A stretch of 6,201 bases of DNA from DATCYZ01 sp036526195. Lineage in GTDB: Bacteria > Pseudomonadota > Gammaproteobacteria > Burkholderiales > SG8-39. The notes beneath the pieces are model-generated. The model ran no database searches. It was not told where the DNA came from and saw nothing but the letters and a program-made list of their open reading frames with translations. The stretch spans positions 1 to 6,201 of the forward strand of contig DATCYZ010000058.1 of assembly GCA_036526195.1 (NCBI GenBank), in the 5' to 3' direction. Both the position numbers and the translations under genes were made by a program. Shown piece by piece: positions 1 through 6,201 of this stretch (positions are counted from its first letter, which is position 1; each line of letters starts with the position of its first letter).

Positions 1-1
1 C

Positions 2-2767
2 GTCTTCACCATCTCCTATGTCAACGACACCCTCAACTCGCACCCCGAACTGGCTGCGGTGCTCGTGGCCATGTTCGAGGAGCGCTTCGATCCGGATGCG
101 GACGAGTCCGGCTACTCGACGCACCGCGACGGCGTGTTGGCGGCACTGGAGGCGATTCCATCTCTCGACGAGGATCGGATCCTGCGGGCGTTCGTGGGCC
201 TGATCGATGCCACGGCGCGAACCAACGCCTACCAGGAGGGCAGGTCGGCGCTATCGCTCAAGTTCATCTCGCGTCTGGTGCCCGACATGCCCCGTCCATT
301 CCCGATGGCCGAGATCTTCGTCCTGGCCCCGGGAGTCGAAGGCATCCATTTGCGGGGCGGCCCGGTTGCCCGCGGCGGCATCCGGTGGTCGGACCGGCGC
401 GAGGACTACCGCACCGAGGTGCTCGGCCTGATGAAGGCGCAGATGGTGAAGAACGCGGTCATTGTGCCGGTGGGCTCGAAGGGCGGCTTCGTGGTGAAGC
501 AGCCGCCGCCGGGGGACCGCGAGGCGCTGATGAAGGAGGGCGTGGCCTGCTACCGGATGTTCCTGAGCGGGCTGCTCGATGTCACGGACAACCTGGTCGA
601 GGGCAAGCCGGTGCCGCCGCCGCAGGTGGTGCGCCACGACGGCGACGACCCCTACCTGGTGGTGGCCGCGGACAAGGGCACCGCGACCTTCTCTGACATC
701 GCCAACGGCGTGGCGCAGGACTACGGCTTCTGGCTCGGGGACGCGTTCGCCTCCGGCGGCTCGGTCGGCTACGACCACAAGAAGATGGGCATCACCGCGC
801 GCGGCGCCTGGGAATCGGTCAAGCGCCATTTCCGCGAACTCGGCGTGGACACGCAATCGCAGCCCTTCACCGTGGTCGGCATAGGCGACATGTCGGGCGA
901 CGTCTTCGGCAACGGCATGCTGCTGTCGAAGCACATCCGCCTGGTGGCGGCCTTCGACCACCGGCACATCTTCATCGACCCGGACCCGGACCCGGCGGCC
1001 AGCTGGGCCGAGCGCGCGCGCCTGTTCAGCCTGCCGCGCTCGGCGTGGGCCGACTACGCCGCGAAACTGATCTCGAAAGGCGGGGGCGTCTGGCCGCGCA
1101 GCGCCAAAACCATCCCTCTTTCGTCCGAGGCGCGGCAGGTGCTCGGCATCGAGGCGAAGACGCTGCCGCCGACCGAGCTGGCGAACGCGATCCTCAAGGC
1201 GCCGGTGGATCTGCTCTACAACGGCGGCATCGGCACCTACGTCAAGGCGGCGCGCGAGACGCACGCGCAGGTGGGCGACCGCGCGAACGACGCCCTGCGC
1301 GTGAACGGCGGCGAGCTGCGCTGCAAGGTGGTGGCCGAGGGCGGCAACCTCGGGCTCACCCAGCTGGGCCGCATCGAGTTCGCGCTCGCCGGCGGCCGGG
1401 TGAACACCGACGCGATCGACAACTCCGCGGGCGTCGACTGTTCCGACCATGAAGTGAACATCAAGATCCTGCTGAACGCCGCGATGCGCGAGGGCACGCT
1501 CTCGCTGAAGCAGCGCAACCGCCAGCTGGCGGTGATGACCGACGAGGTGGCGGCGCTGGTGCTGCGCGACAACGTGTTCCAGACGCAAAGCCTGTCGGTG
1601 GCGGGCCGGGTCGCGCCGCAGTTGCTGGAGCAGCAGGTGCGCTTCATCCAGGCGCTCGAACGCGCCGGACGGCTGAACCGGGCCATCGAGTTCCTGCCCT
1701 CCGAGAAGGAGATCGCCGAGCGGCGCACGGCGCGCCTCGGGCTGAGCTCGCCCGAACGCGCGGTGTTGCTGGCGTATGCGAAGATGCAGGTCTACGACGA
1801 CCTGCTCGCCTCCGACATCCCCGACGAGCCGACCTTCGCGACCGCGCTCGAGCGCTACTTCCCGAAACCGCTGCGCGCGCGGTTCAGGAAGCAGATCCTT
1901 GCGCACCCGTTGCGGCGCGAGATCATCGCGACGCACGTCACCAACAGCGCGATCAACCGCGTCGGCAGCACCTTCGTGCACCGCATGCGCGAGGAGACCG
2001 GCTCGAGCACCGCCGAGGTCCTGCGCGCGTACATGGTGGCGCGCGAGGTGTTCGCCATGGTGCCGTTCTGGGCGCAGGTGGACGCCCTCGGGCACAAGGT
2101 GGCGGACGCCGACCAGAGCGCGATGCTGCTCGACGCCGGCCGCCTGCTGGTGCGCGCCAGCCTGTGGCTGCTGCGCAATCGCAGGCACCTGGACGACGTC
2201 GCGGCGGCGATCGCGCTGTTTCGTCCCGGGGTCGAAATCCTCGGCGGCATGCTGCCGGCGGCGCTCACCGAGGGCGAACGCGAGGGCTGGGAACGCACCC
2301 GGTCGCGTTACACCGGCGCGGGCGTGCCGGCCGGGCTGGCGGCGGGCGTGGCCGGGTTCGACGCATTGCCGGCGGTCCTCGACCTGGTCGAGATCGCCGG
2401 CGCCCTCAAGCGGCAGGTGGACGGGGTGGCGCAGGCCTACTTCGCGCTTGGCGGACGGCTCGAGTTCCCGTGGTTGCGGGCGCGAATTGCCGAGCTGCCC
2501 TCCGAAACGCACTGGCAGGCCCTGGCGAAAGCCGCGTTGCGCGACGATCTGTCCGGGATGCAGCGGCAACTGACCGCAGACGCGCTGCGTGGCGCGGGTC
2601 GCAAGCGCGACGCGCGCAACGCCATCGCGGCCTGGGAGCAGGCCAACCGCACGCTGCTGGAGCGCTTCGTCAACGTGCAGGCCGACCTGCGGGCGCATGA
2701 AGCCCTGGATCTGGCCATGGTGTCGGTGGCCATGCGCGAACTTCGCAACATTGCCACGCGGGCCTGA
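2..2767 (+). CDS. gdhB: NAD-specific glutamate dehydrogenase, large (about 180 kDa) class, 5'-truncated by window edge
   Basis: This enzyme oxidatively deaminates L-glutamate to 2-oxoglutarate and ammonium with NAD+ in the cytoplasm, normally a catabolic role. The visible 921 codons end at TGA (2765-2767). Family members run to about 1,600 residues, so the N-terminal regulatory part is off the window. The frame is open from base 2 with family-like sequence (YVNDTLNSHPELA), so the GTG at 59 is not the true start. In window numbering, residues 125-163 carry GGIRWSDRREDYRTEV and then KNAVIVPVGSKGGF, the glutamate-binding and catalytic-lysine region. GIGDMSGDVFGNG (293-305) is the NAD-binding Rossmann loop. 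NGGIGTY (from 407), AEGGNLGLTQLGRIEF (from 445) and NTDAIDNSAGVDCSDHEVN (from 468) complete the catalytic core. The rest is the helical C-terminal domain. No frameshift or missing motif is seen. The symbol follows Pseudomonas use; other genera use other names. Family assignment is very secure. Confidence 0.97.
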   Translation, partial: VFTISYVNDTLNSHPELAAVLVAMFEERFDPDADESGYSTHRDGVLAALEAIPSLDEDRILRAFVGLIDATARTNAYQEGRSALSLKFISRLVPDMPRPFPMAEIFVLAPGVEGIHLRGGPVARGGIRWSDRREDYRTEVLGLMKAQMVKNAVIVPVGSKGGFVVKQPPPGDREALMKEGVACYRMFLSGLLDVTDNLVEGKPVPPPQVVRHDGDDPYLVVAADKGTATFSDIANGVAQDYGFWLGDAFASGGSVGYDHKKMGITARGAWESVKRHFRELGVDTQSQPFTVVGIGDMSGDVFGNGMLLSKHIRLVAAFDHRHIFIDPDPDPAASWAERARLFSLPRSAWADYAAKLISKGGGVWPRSAKTIPLSSEARQVLGIEAKTLPPTELANAILKAPVDLLYNGGIGTYVKAARETHAQVGDRANDALRVNGGELRCKVVAEGGNLGLTQLGRIEFALAGGRVNTDAIDNSAGVDCSDHEVNIKILLNAAMREGTLSLKQRNRQLAVMTDEVAALVLRDNVFQTQSLSVAGRVAPQLLEQQVRFIQALERAGRLNRAIEFLPSEKEIAERRTARLGLSSPERAVLLAYAKMQVYDDLLASDIPDEPTFATALERYFPKPLRARFRKQILAHPLRREIIATHVTNSAINRVGSTFVHRMREETGSSTAEVLRAYMVAREVFAMVPFWAQVDALGHKVADADQSAMLLDAGRLLVRASLWLLRNRRHLDDVAAAIALFRPGVEILGGMLPAALTEGEREGWERTRSRYTGAGVPAGLAAGVAGFDALPAVLDLVEIAGALKRQVDGVAQAYFALGGRLEFPWLRARIAELPSETHWQALAKAALRDDLSGMQRQLTADALRGAGRKRDARNAIAAWEQANRTLLERFVNVQADLRAHEALDLAMVSVAMRELRNIATRA

Positions 2768-2812
2768 GCGTCAAGCCGGACGATTCGCAGTAACCCCACT
2801 CTTTTGGTAGGG

Positions 2813-2818
2813 TATAAG
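2813..2818 (+). promoter_or_regulatory. Candidate -10 box (TATAAG) upstream of the TAXI-TRAP genes
   Basis: TATAAG matches five of six bases of the sigma-70 -10 consensus and stands out as an AT-rich patch in very GC-rich DNA. It lies 45 bp after the glutamate dehydrogenase stop and about 85 bp before the binding-protein start. No good -35 hexamer sits 16-18 bp upstream (the 17-bp position reads roughly GTAACC), and there is no extended -10 TG, so an activator may be needed if this is a promoter. A start site would fall near 2824-2826, at the edge of the palindrome. This is inference from sequence only. Confidence 0.4.
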
Positions 2819-2823
2819 GATCG

Positions 2824-2843
2824 AATCGGGTCCTGACCCGATT
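2824..2843. promoter_or_regulatory. Palindrome AATCGGGTCCTGACCCGATT: operator, 5' mRNA hairpin or weak terminator
   Basis: The two 9-base arms are perfectly complementary around a central CT. As RNA this gives an 8-bp stem with a CCTG loop. Beyond it, GGA (2818-2820) can also pair with TCC (2845-2847) across a small internal loop. It begins about six bases after the TATAAG box, where a repressor would block initiation or a transcript would carry a hairpin at its very 5' end. It could instead help end the dehydrogenase transcript, but only ATTGT follows, not a U-tract, so I prefer operator or leader structure. The regulator is unknown. Confidence 0.5.
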
Positions 2844-2852
2844 GTCCGACCC

Positions 2853-2870
2853 GGTGCGCACTGACGCGCC
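2853..2870 (+). promoter_or_regulatory. Small stem-loop in the leader of the binding-protein gene
   Basis: GGTGCG (2853-2858) pairs with CGCGCC (2865-2870), including one G-U pair, around a six-base loop CACTGA. A short TTTT run (2877-2880) follows after a gap of six bases. It may be a weak terminator, part of the folded leader, or chance in GC-rich DNA. It lies about 20 bases upstream of the Shine-Dalgarno, so it would not bury the ribosome site directly. Confidence 0.25.
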
Positions 2871-2890
2871 CCTGAATTTTCAAGAAATGG

Positions 2891-2897
2891 AAAGGAG
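2891..2897 (+). promoter_or_regulatory. Shine-Dalgarno AAAGGAG for the TAXI binding protein
   Basis: AAAGGAG ends six bases before the ATG at 2904, an ideal spacing. It fixes that ATG as the start, as does the signal peptide that begins there. Confidence 0.85.
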
Positions 2898-2903
2898 CCC
2901 TTC

Positions 2904-3887
2904 ATGAAGACATCTTCCAGAGTCGCGACGACCCTTGGCGCGCTGGCCGTTGCCGGCGCATTCGCCCTGCCCGGCGTCGCCCAGGCGCAGCAGAAGTTCA
3001 TCACCATCGGCACCGGCGGCGTCACCGGCGTGTACTACGCCGCGGGCGGCGCGATCTGCCGGCTGGTGAACAAGGACCGCAAGGCGCACGGCATTCGCTG
3101 CTCGGTGGAGAGCACCGGTGGCTCGATCTACAACATCAACACGATCCGCGGTGGCGAACTCGACATGGGTGTCGCGCAGTCCGACTGGCAGTACCACGCC
3201 ACCAAGGGCACCAGCCAGTTCAAGGAGGCCGGCCCGTTCAGGGAACTGCGCGCGGTGTTCTCGATCCACCCGGAACCGTTCACGGTGCTCGCGCGCAAGG
3301 AAGCCAACATCAAGTCCTTCGCCGACTTCAAGGGCAAGCGCTTCAACGTCGGCAACCCCGGCTCCGGCACGCGCGCCTCGATGGAAGAGCTGATGGGCGC
3401 GATGGGCTGGAAGATGGGCGACTTCGCGCTCGCCTCCGAGCTGAAGGCCGACGAGCACGGCGCGGCGCTGTGCGACAACAAGATCGACGGCTTCTTCTAC
3501 GGCGTCGGCCACCCCTCGGCAAACATCCAGGACCCGACCACCACCTGCGGCGCGAAGCTGGTCTCGCTCACCGGGCCGGCGGTCGACAAGCTGGTGTCGA
3601 GCAACCCGTACTACGCCAAGGCGACGATCCCGGGCGGCCTGTACACCGGCAACCCGGAAGCGACGCACACCTACGGCGTGCTCGCGACCTTCGTCTCCTC
3701 GACCAAGGCGCCTGCGGAGTCGGTGTACCAGGTGGTCAAGGCGGTGTTCGACAACTTCGACGACTTCAAGAAGCTGCATCCGGCCTTCGCCAACCTCGAC
3801 CCGAAGAAGATGATGGCCGATGGCCTCTCGGCCCCGCTGCATGACGGCGCGGCCAAGTACTACAAGGAAAAGGGCTGGATGAAGTAA
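2904..3887 (+). CDS. TAXI family TRAP transporter solute-binding protein (periplasmic)
   Basis: A complete 327-residue secreted binding protein of the TAXI branch of TRAP transporters, which captures a solute in the periplasm for the adjacent permease. Residues 1-28 form a classic signal peptide: a KTSSR basic start, a hydrophobic Ala/Leu core and an AQA cleavage site before QQK. The mature protein opens with FITIGTGGVTGVYYAAGG, the TAXI ligand-binding signature. ESTGGSIYNINTIRGGELDMG and QSDWQYHA follow, then the FKGKRFNVGNPGSGTR segment typical of the family. Four cysteines (52, 66, 190, 215) form two close pairs that could be periplasmic disulfides. The length is normal for the family. No lipobox is present, so it should be soluble rather than lipid-anchored. 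A Thermus TAXI protein binds glutamate or glutamine, but family ligands vary and this one cannot be read from sequence. The downstream permease gene completes the system. Confidence 0.95.
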   Translation: MKTSSRVATTLGALAVAGAFALPGVAQAQQKFITIGTGGVTGVYYAAGGAICRLVNKDRKAHGIRCSVESTGGSIYNINTIRGGELDMGVAQSDWQYHATKGTSQFKEAGPFRELRAVFSIHPEPFTVLARKEANIKSFADFKGKRFNVGNPGSGTRASMEELMGAMGWKMGDFALASELKADEHGAALCDNKIDGFFYGVGHPSANIQDPTTTCGAKLVSLTGPAVDKLVSSNPYYAKATIPGGLYTGNPEATHTYGVLATFVSSTKAPAESVYQVVKAVFDNFDDFKKLHPAFANLDPKKMMADGLSAPLHDGAAKYYKEKGWMK

Positions 3888-3906
3888 GCCGGCCGACAGG
3901 GCCCGC

Positions 3907-3952
3907 CGGGGTCGCCGGGCGCGCAGCTGCGCCCCGCGGCCCCGTTTTCGTT
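3907..3952 (+). terminator. GC-rich hairpin with T-rich tail between binding protein and permease: leaky terminator or mRNA stabiliser
   Basis: Bases 3907-3922 pair with 3929-3944 in a 16-position stem that is almost all G-C, with one G-U pair (3912-3939) and one C-C mismatch (3916-3935). The loop is about six bases. GTTTTCGTT follows at once, as in an intrinsic terminator. It begins 20 bases after the binding-protein stop and ends about 28 bases before the permease start. With the two genes clearly functionally linked, partial termination or 3'-end protection of the binding-protein message is the likely role, giving more binding protein than permease. An alternative 12-base perfect palindrome, GCGCAGCTGCGC, sits at its tip (3921-3932). 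Confidence 0.7.
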
Positions 3953-3964
3953 GTGCGGTAGCGG

Positions 3965-3971
3965 AAGGAGG
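3965..3971 (+). promoter_or_regulatory. Strong Shine-Dalgarno AAGGAGG for the TRAP permease
   Basis: AAGGAGG lies eight bases before the ATG at 3980, inside a longer purine run (3963-3978). It supports that ATG as the start. The strong site would compensate for a message reduced by the hairpin just upstream. Confidence 0.85.
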
Positions 3972-3979
3972 AGGGGAGC

Positions 3980-6201
3980 ATGAGCGAATCGAACGGCGCC
4001 GCCGGCGCACCGGACAAGGCGAAGCTCGAGGCACTGGTCGCGGACAGTGACACCGGCGGACGTTCGCCGGGCGGCGCGGTGGCGAAGGCCATGCTGCTGC
4101 TGGCGCTTGCCTGGTCGCTGTTCCAGCTCTGGTATGCCTCGCCGCTGCCCTTCTCGCTCGGCATCCCAGCGCTGGTGTTCAACGACACCGAGGCGCGCTC
4201 GATCCACCTCGCCTTCGCGATGTTGCTCGCCTTCATGGCCTACCCGGCGACCAGCCGCTCGCCGCGCAAATATATCCCGGCGCTCGACTGGGTGTTCGCC
4301 CTCACGGGGGCGTTCTGCACGGGCTACATCTTCCTCTACTACAAGGAGCTATCGGGACGTCCCGGGCAGCCGACCCCCTTCGACCTCGTCGCCGCCGTGA
4401 CCGGCCTGCTGCTCCTGCTGGAAGCAGCGCGACGCGTGCTCGGCCCGGCGATGCCGATCGTCGCGATCGTCTTTCTCGTCTACATCTTCGGCGGGCCGCA
4501 CATGCCCGACATGATCGCCCACCAGGGGGCGTCGCTCTCCAAGGCGATGTCGCACCAGTGGCTGACCACCGAGGGCGTGTTCGGCATCGCGCTCGGGGTC
4601 TCGAGCAGCTTCATCTTCCTCTTCGTCCTGTTCGGCTCGCTGCTCGACAAGGCGGGCGCCGGCAACTACTTCATCAAGTCCGCCTTCGCCCTGCTCGGAC
4701 ACCTGCGCGGCGGCCCGGCCAAGGCGGCGGTGGTGTCCTCGGCCGCCACCGGCATCATCTCGGGCTCGTCGATCGCCAACGTGGTCACCACCGGCACCTT
4801 CACCATCCCGCTGATGAAGCGGGTCGGCTACCGGCCCGACCAGGCCGGCGCGGTGGAAGTGTCGAGCTCGGTCAACGGCCAGCTGATGCCGCCGGTGATG
4901 GGCGCCGCGGCCTTCCTGATGGTCGAGTACGTCGGCATCCCCTACACGCAGGTGATCAAGCACGCCTTCCTGCCGGCGATCATCTCGTATATTGCCCTCT
5001 TCTACATCGTCCACCTCGAGGCGCTGAAGGCGAACCTCTCCGGCCTGCCGCGTCGCTCGCAATCCACTTTCGCGCAACGGCTCACCGGCTTCCTGATGAC
5101 GGTGAGCGGCTTCATCGTGCTCTCGGGCGTCGTCTACTGGGGCATCGGCTGGATCAAGACGGCGCTGCCGGGCGCCGCCACTGCGATCATCACGCTCGGC
5201 CTGCTGGCCAGCTACGTCGGGCTGGTGTGGTTCGGTTCGCGCCAGCCGGAACTCGAACTGGACGATCCGGACGCGCCGCTGTTCGAGCTGCCGGAAACCG
5301 CGCCGACGCTCAAATCGGGCCTGCATTACCTGCTCTCCGTCGTGGTGCTGATCTGGTGCCTGATGGTCGAGCAGCTGTCGCCGGGCCTGTCGGCGTTCTG
5401 GGCGACGCTCTTCATGATCTTCGTGCTGGTCACCCAGCGCCCGCTGATGGCGCTGTTTCGCGGCCGCGGCGCCATCGGCGCATCGGTGAAGCTGGGCCTT
5501 CGCGAGCTGCTCGAGGGCATGGTCGCCGGCGCGCGCAACATGATCGGCATCGGCGTGGCCACGGCGGCCGCGGGCATCATCGTCGGCACCGTCTCGCTCA
5601 CCGGCATCGGCCTGGTGATGACCGAACTGGTGGAGCTGATCTCCGGCGGCAACGTGATGATCATGCTGGTGCTGGTGGCGGTGATCAGCCTGATCCTCGG
5701 CATGGGCCTGCCGACCACGGCAAACTACATCGTGGTGTCCACGCTGATGGCGCCGGTGGTGGTCGAGCTCGGCGCGCAGAGCGGCCTGCTGGTGCCGCTC
5801 ATCGCGGTGCACATGTTCGTGTTCTATTTCGGGCTGATGGCGGACGTGACGCCGCCGGTGGGCCTGGCCTCGTTCGCCGCCGCAGCGATCGCGCGCACCG
5901 ACCCGATCAAGACCGGGGTCACCGCCTTCTTCTACAGCATGCGCACCGCGGTGCTGCCGTTCCTGTTCATCTTCAACACCCAGTTGCTGATGATCGGCAT
6001 CGACAGCTGGTGGCATCTGGTCCTGACGGTGGTCAGCGCCACCGTGGCGATGCTCCTGTTCGCCGCGGCCACGCAGGGCTACTTCCTGGTGCGCACGCGC
6101 TGGTACGAGACCCTCGCGCTGTTCCTGATCACCTTCACGCTGTTCCGGCCCGGGTTCTGGTGGGACATGGTGTACCCGCCGTTCGAACGCGCACCGGCCA
6201 C
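3980..6201 (+). CDS. TRAP transporter permease, fused DctQ-like/DctM (4TM/12TM) protein, 3'-truncated by window edge
   Basis: This inner-membrane permease takes solute from the TAXI binding protein and moves it inward, driven by an ion gradient. The frame is open from ATG 3980 through 740 codons to the window edge with no stop. After a polar N-terminus of about 35 residues come about four hydrophobic segments (to about residue 175) that replace the separate small subunit. The large-subunit domain follows, with its two repeated halves. The first half carries SGSSIANVVTTG (261-272) and NGQLMPPVMGAAAF (from 299). The second carries GLPTTANYIVV (576-586) and MADVTPPVGLASF (620-632). These re-entrant hairpin motifs form the ion and substrate site in the family. 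A cytoplasmic-looking acidic stretch (PELELDDPDAP) separates the halves. The end, FRPGFWWDMVYPPFE (from 722), resembles the junction to the extra C-terminal DUF3394 domain of long members (about 850 residues), so roughly 100 or more residues may be missing. Secure to family; substrate unknown. Confidence 0.95.
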   Translation, partial: MSESNGAAGAPDKAKLEALVADSDTGGRSPGGAVAKAMLLLALAWSLFQLWYASPLPFSLGIPALVFNDTEARSIHLAFAMLLAFMAYPATSRSPRKYIPALDWVFALTGAFCTGYIFLYYKELSGRPGQPTPFDLVAAVTGLLLLLEAARRVLGPAMPIVAIVFLVYIFGGPHMPDMIAHQGASLSKAMSHQWLTTEGVFGIALGVSSSFIFLFVLFGSLLDKAGAGNYFIKSAFALLGHLRGGPAKAAVVSSAATGIISGSSIANVVTTGTFTIPLMKRVGYRPDQAGAVEVSSSVNGQLMPPVMGAAAFLMVEYVGIPYTQVIKHAFLPAIISYIALFYIVHLEALKANLSGLPRRSQSTFAQRLTGFLMTVSGFIVLSGVVYWGIGWIKTALPGAATAIITLGLLASYVGLVWFGSRQPELELDDPDAPLFELPETAPTLKSGLHYLLSVVVLIWCLMVEQLSPGLSAFWATLFMIFVLVTQRPLMALFRGRGAIGASVKLGLRELLEGMVAGARNMIGIGVATAAAGIIVGTVSLTGIGLVMTELVELISGGNVMIMLVLVAVISLILGMGLPTTANYIVVSTLMAPVVVELGAQSGLLVPLIAVHMFVFYFGLMADVTPPVGLASFAAAAIARTDPIKTGVTAFFYSMRTAVLPFLFIFNTQLLMIGIDSWWHLVLTVVSATVAMLLFAAATQGYFLVRTRWYETLALFLITFTLFRPGFWWDMVYPPFERAPA

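Noticed and set aside
59..61. GTG as possible start of the dehydrogenase gene
   Set aside because: The same frame is open to the left edge with family-like sequence before it, no Shine-Dalgarno precedes it, and the family is about 1,600 residues long.
977..994. Three tandem copies of GACCCG inside the dehydrogenase gene
   Set aside because: They encode the DPDPDP stretch at a place where this family normally has an Asp-Pro-rich loop, so this reads as ordinary coding sequence rather than an unstable repeat.
251..2698. Very long minus-strand open frame of 815 codons opposite the dehydrogenase gene
   Set aside because: Its translation is rich in Arg, His, Ala, Gln and Val with no domain-like pattern. 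It is the complement of a well-conserved GC-rich gene, where stop codons on the other strand are rare.
2790..2818. Sigma-54 promoter in the first gap
   Set aside because: The GG and GC pairs with the required spacing (-24/-12) are not present around the TGG and TATAAG bases.
2880..4034. Minus-strand open frame of 384 codons opposite the binding-protein gene
   Set aside because: Arg/Val/Ala-rich shadow. The + strand protein has a signal peptide, a Shine-Dalgarno and family motifs throughout.
4349..6016. Minus-strand open frame of 555 codons opposite the permease gene
   Set aside because: The product is a low-complexity Asp/His/Arg/Gln-rich string, the usual antisense shadow of a Leu/Val/Ile-rich membrane protein in GC-rich DNA. 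The + strand frame has clear TRAP permease motifs.

Overview
The window is strongly GC-rich, with third codon positions almost all G or C. It carries three genes, all on the + strand, in the order NAD-glutamate dehydrogenase (3' part), TAXI-type TRAP solute-binding protein, and fused TRAP permease (5' part). The families and base composition point to a high-GC proteobacterium. A betaproteobacterium is my best guess, but no feature here settles the genus. No mobile element, phage gene, tRNA, rRNA or CRISPR array was seen.

Region by region: positions 2-2767 hold the catalytic core and C-terminal domain of a large (about 180 kDa class) NAD-dependent glutamate dehydrogenase whose N-terminal part lies off the left edge. 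A 136-bp gap (2768-2903) follows, with a TATAAG promoter-like box, an almost perfect 20-bp palindrome, a second small stem and a good Shine-Dalgarno. Positions 2904-3887 encode a complete, secreted TAXI-family TRAP solute-binding protein. A 92-bp gap (3888-3979) holds a long GC-rich hairpin followed by a T-rich run, and then a strong Shine-Dalgarno. Positions 3980-6201 encode the fused small-plus-large TRAP permease, which is open to the right edge.

The last two genes form one transport system. The periplasmic protein captures a solute, probably a small organic anion, and delivers it to an ion-driven permease in the inner membrane. The gap between them looks like a leaky terminator that would let the binding protein be made in excess. 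The neighbouring dehydrogenase interconverts glutamate and 2-oxoglutarate, so a glutamate- or 2-oxoglutarate-like substrate is a reasonable but unproven idea. The families are known; the points of interest are the regulatory structures in the two gaps and the gene neighbourhood. I found no convincing sign of an undescribed system.
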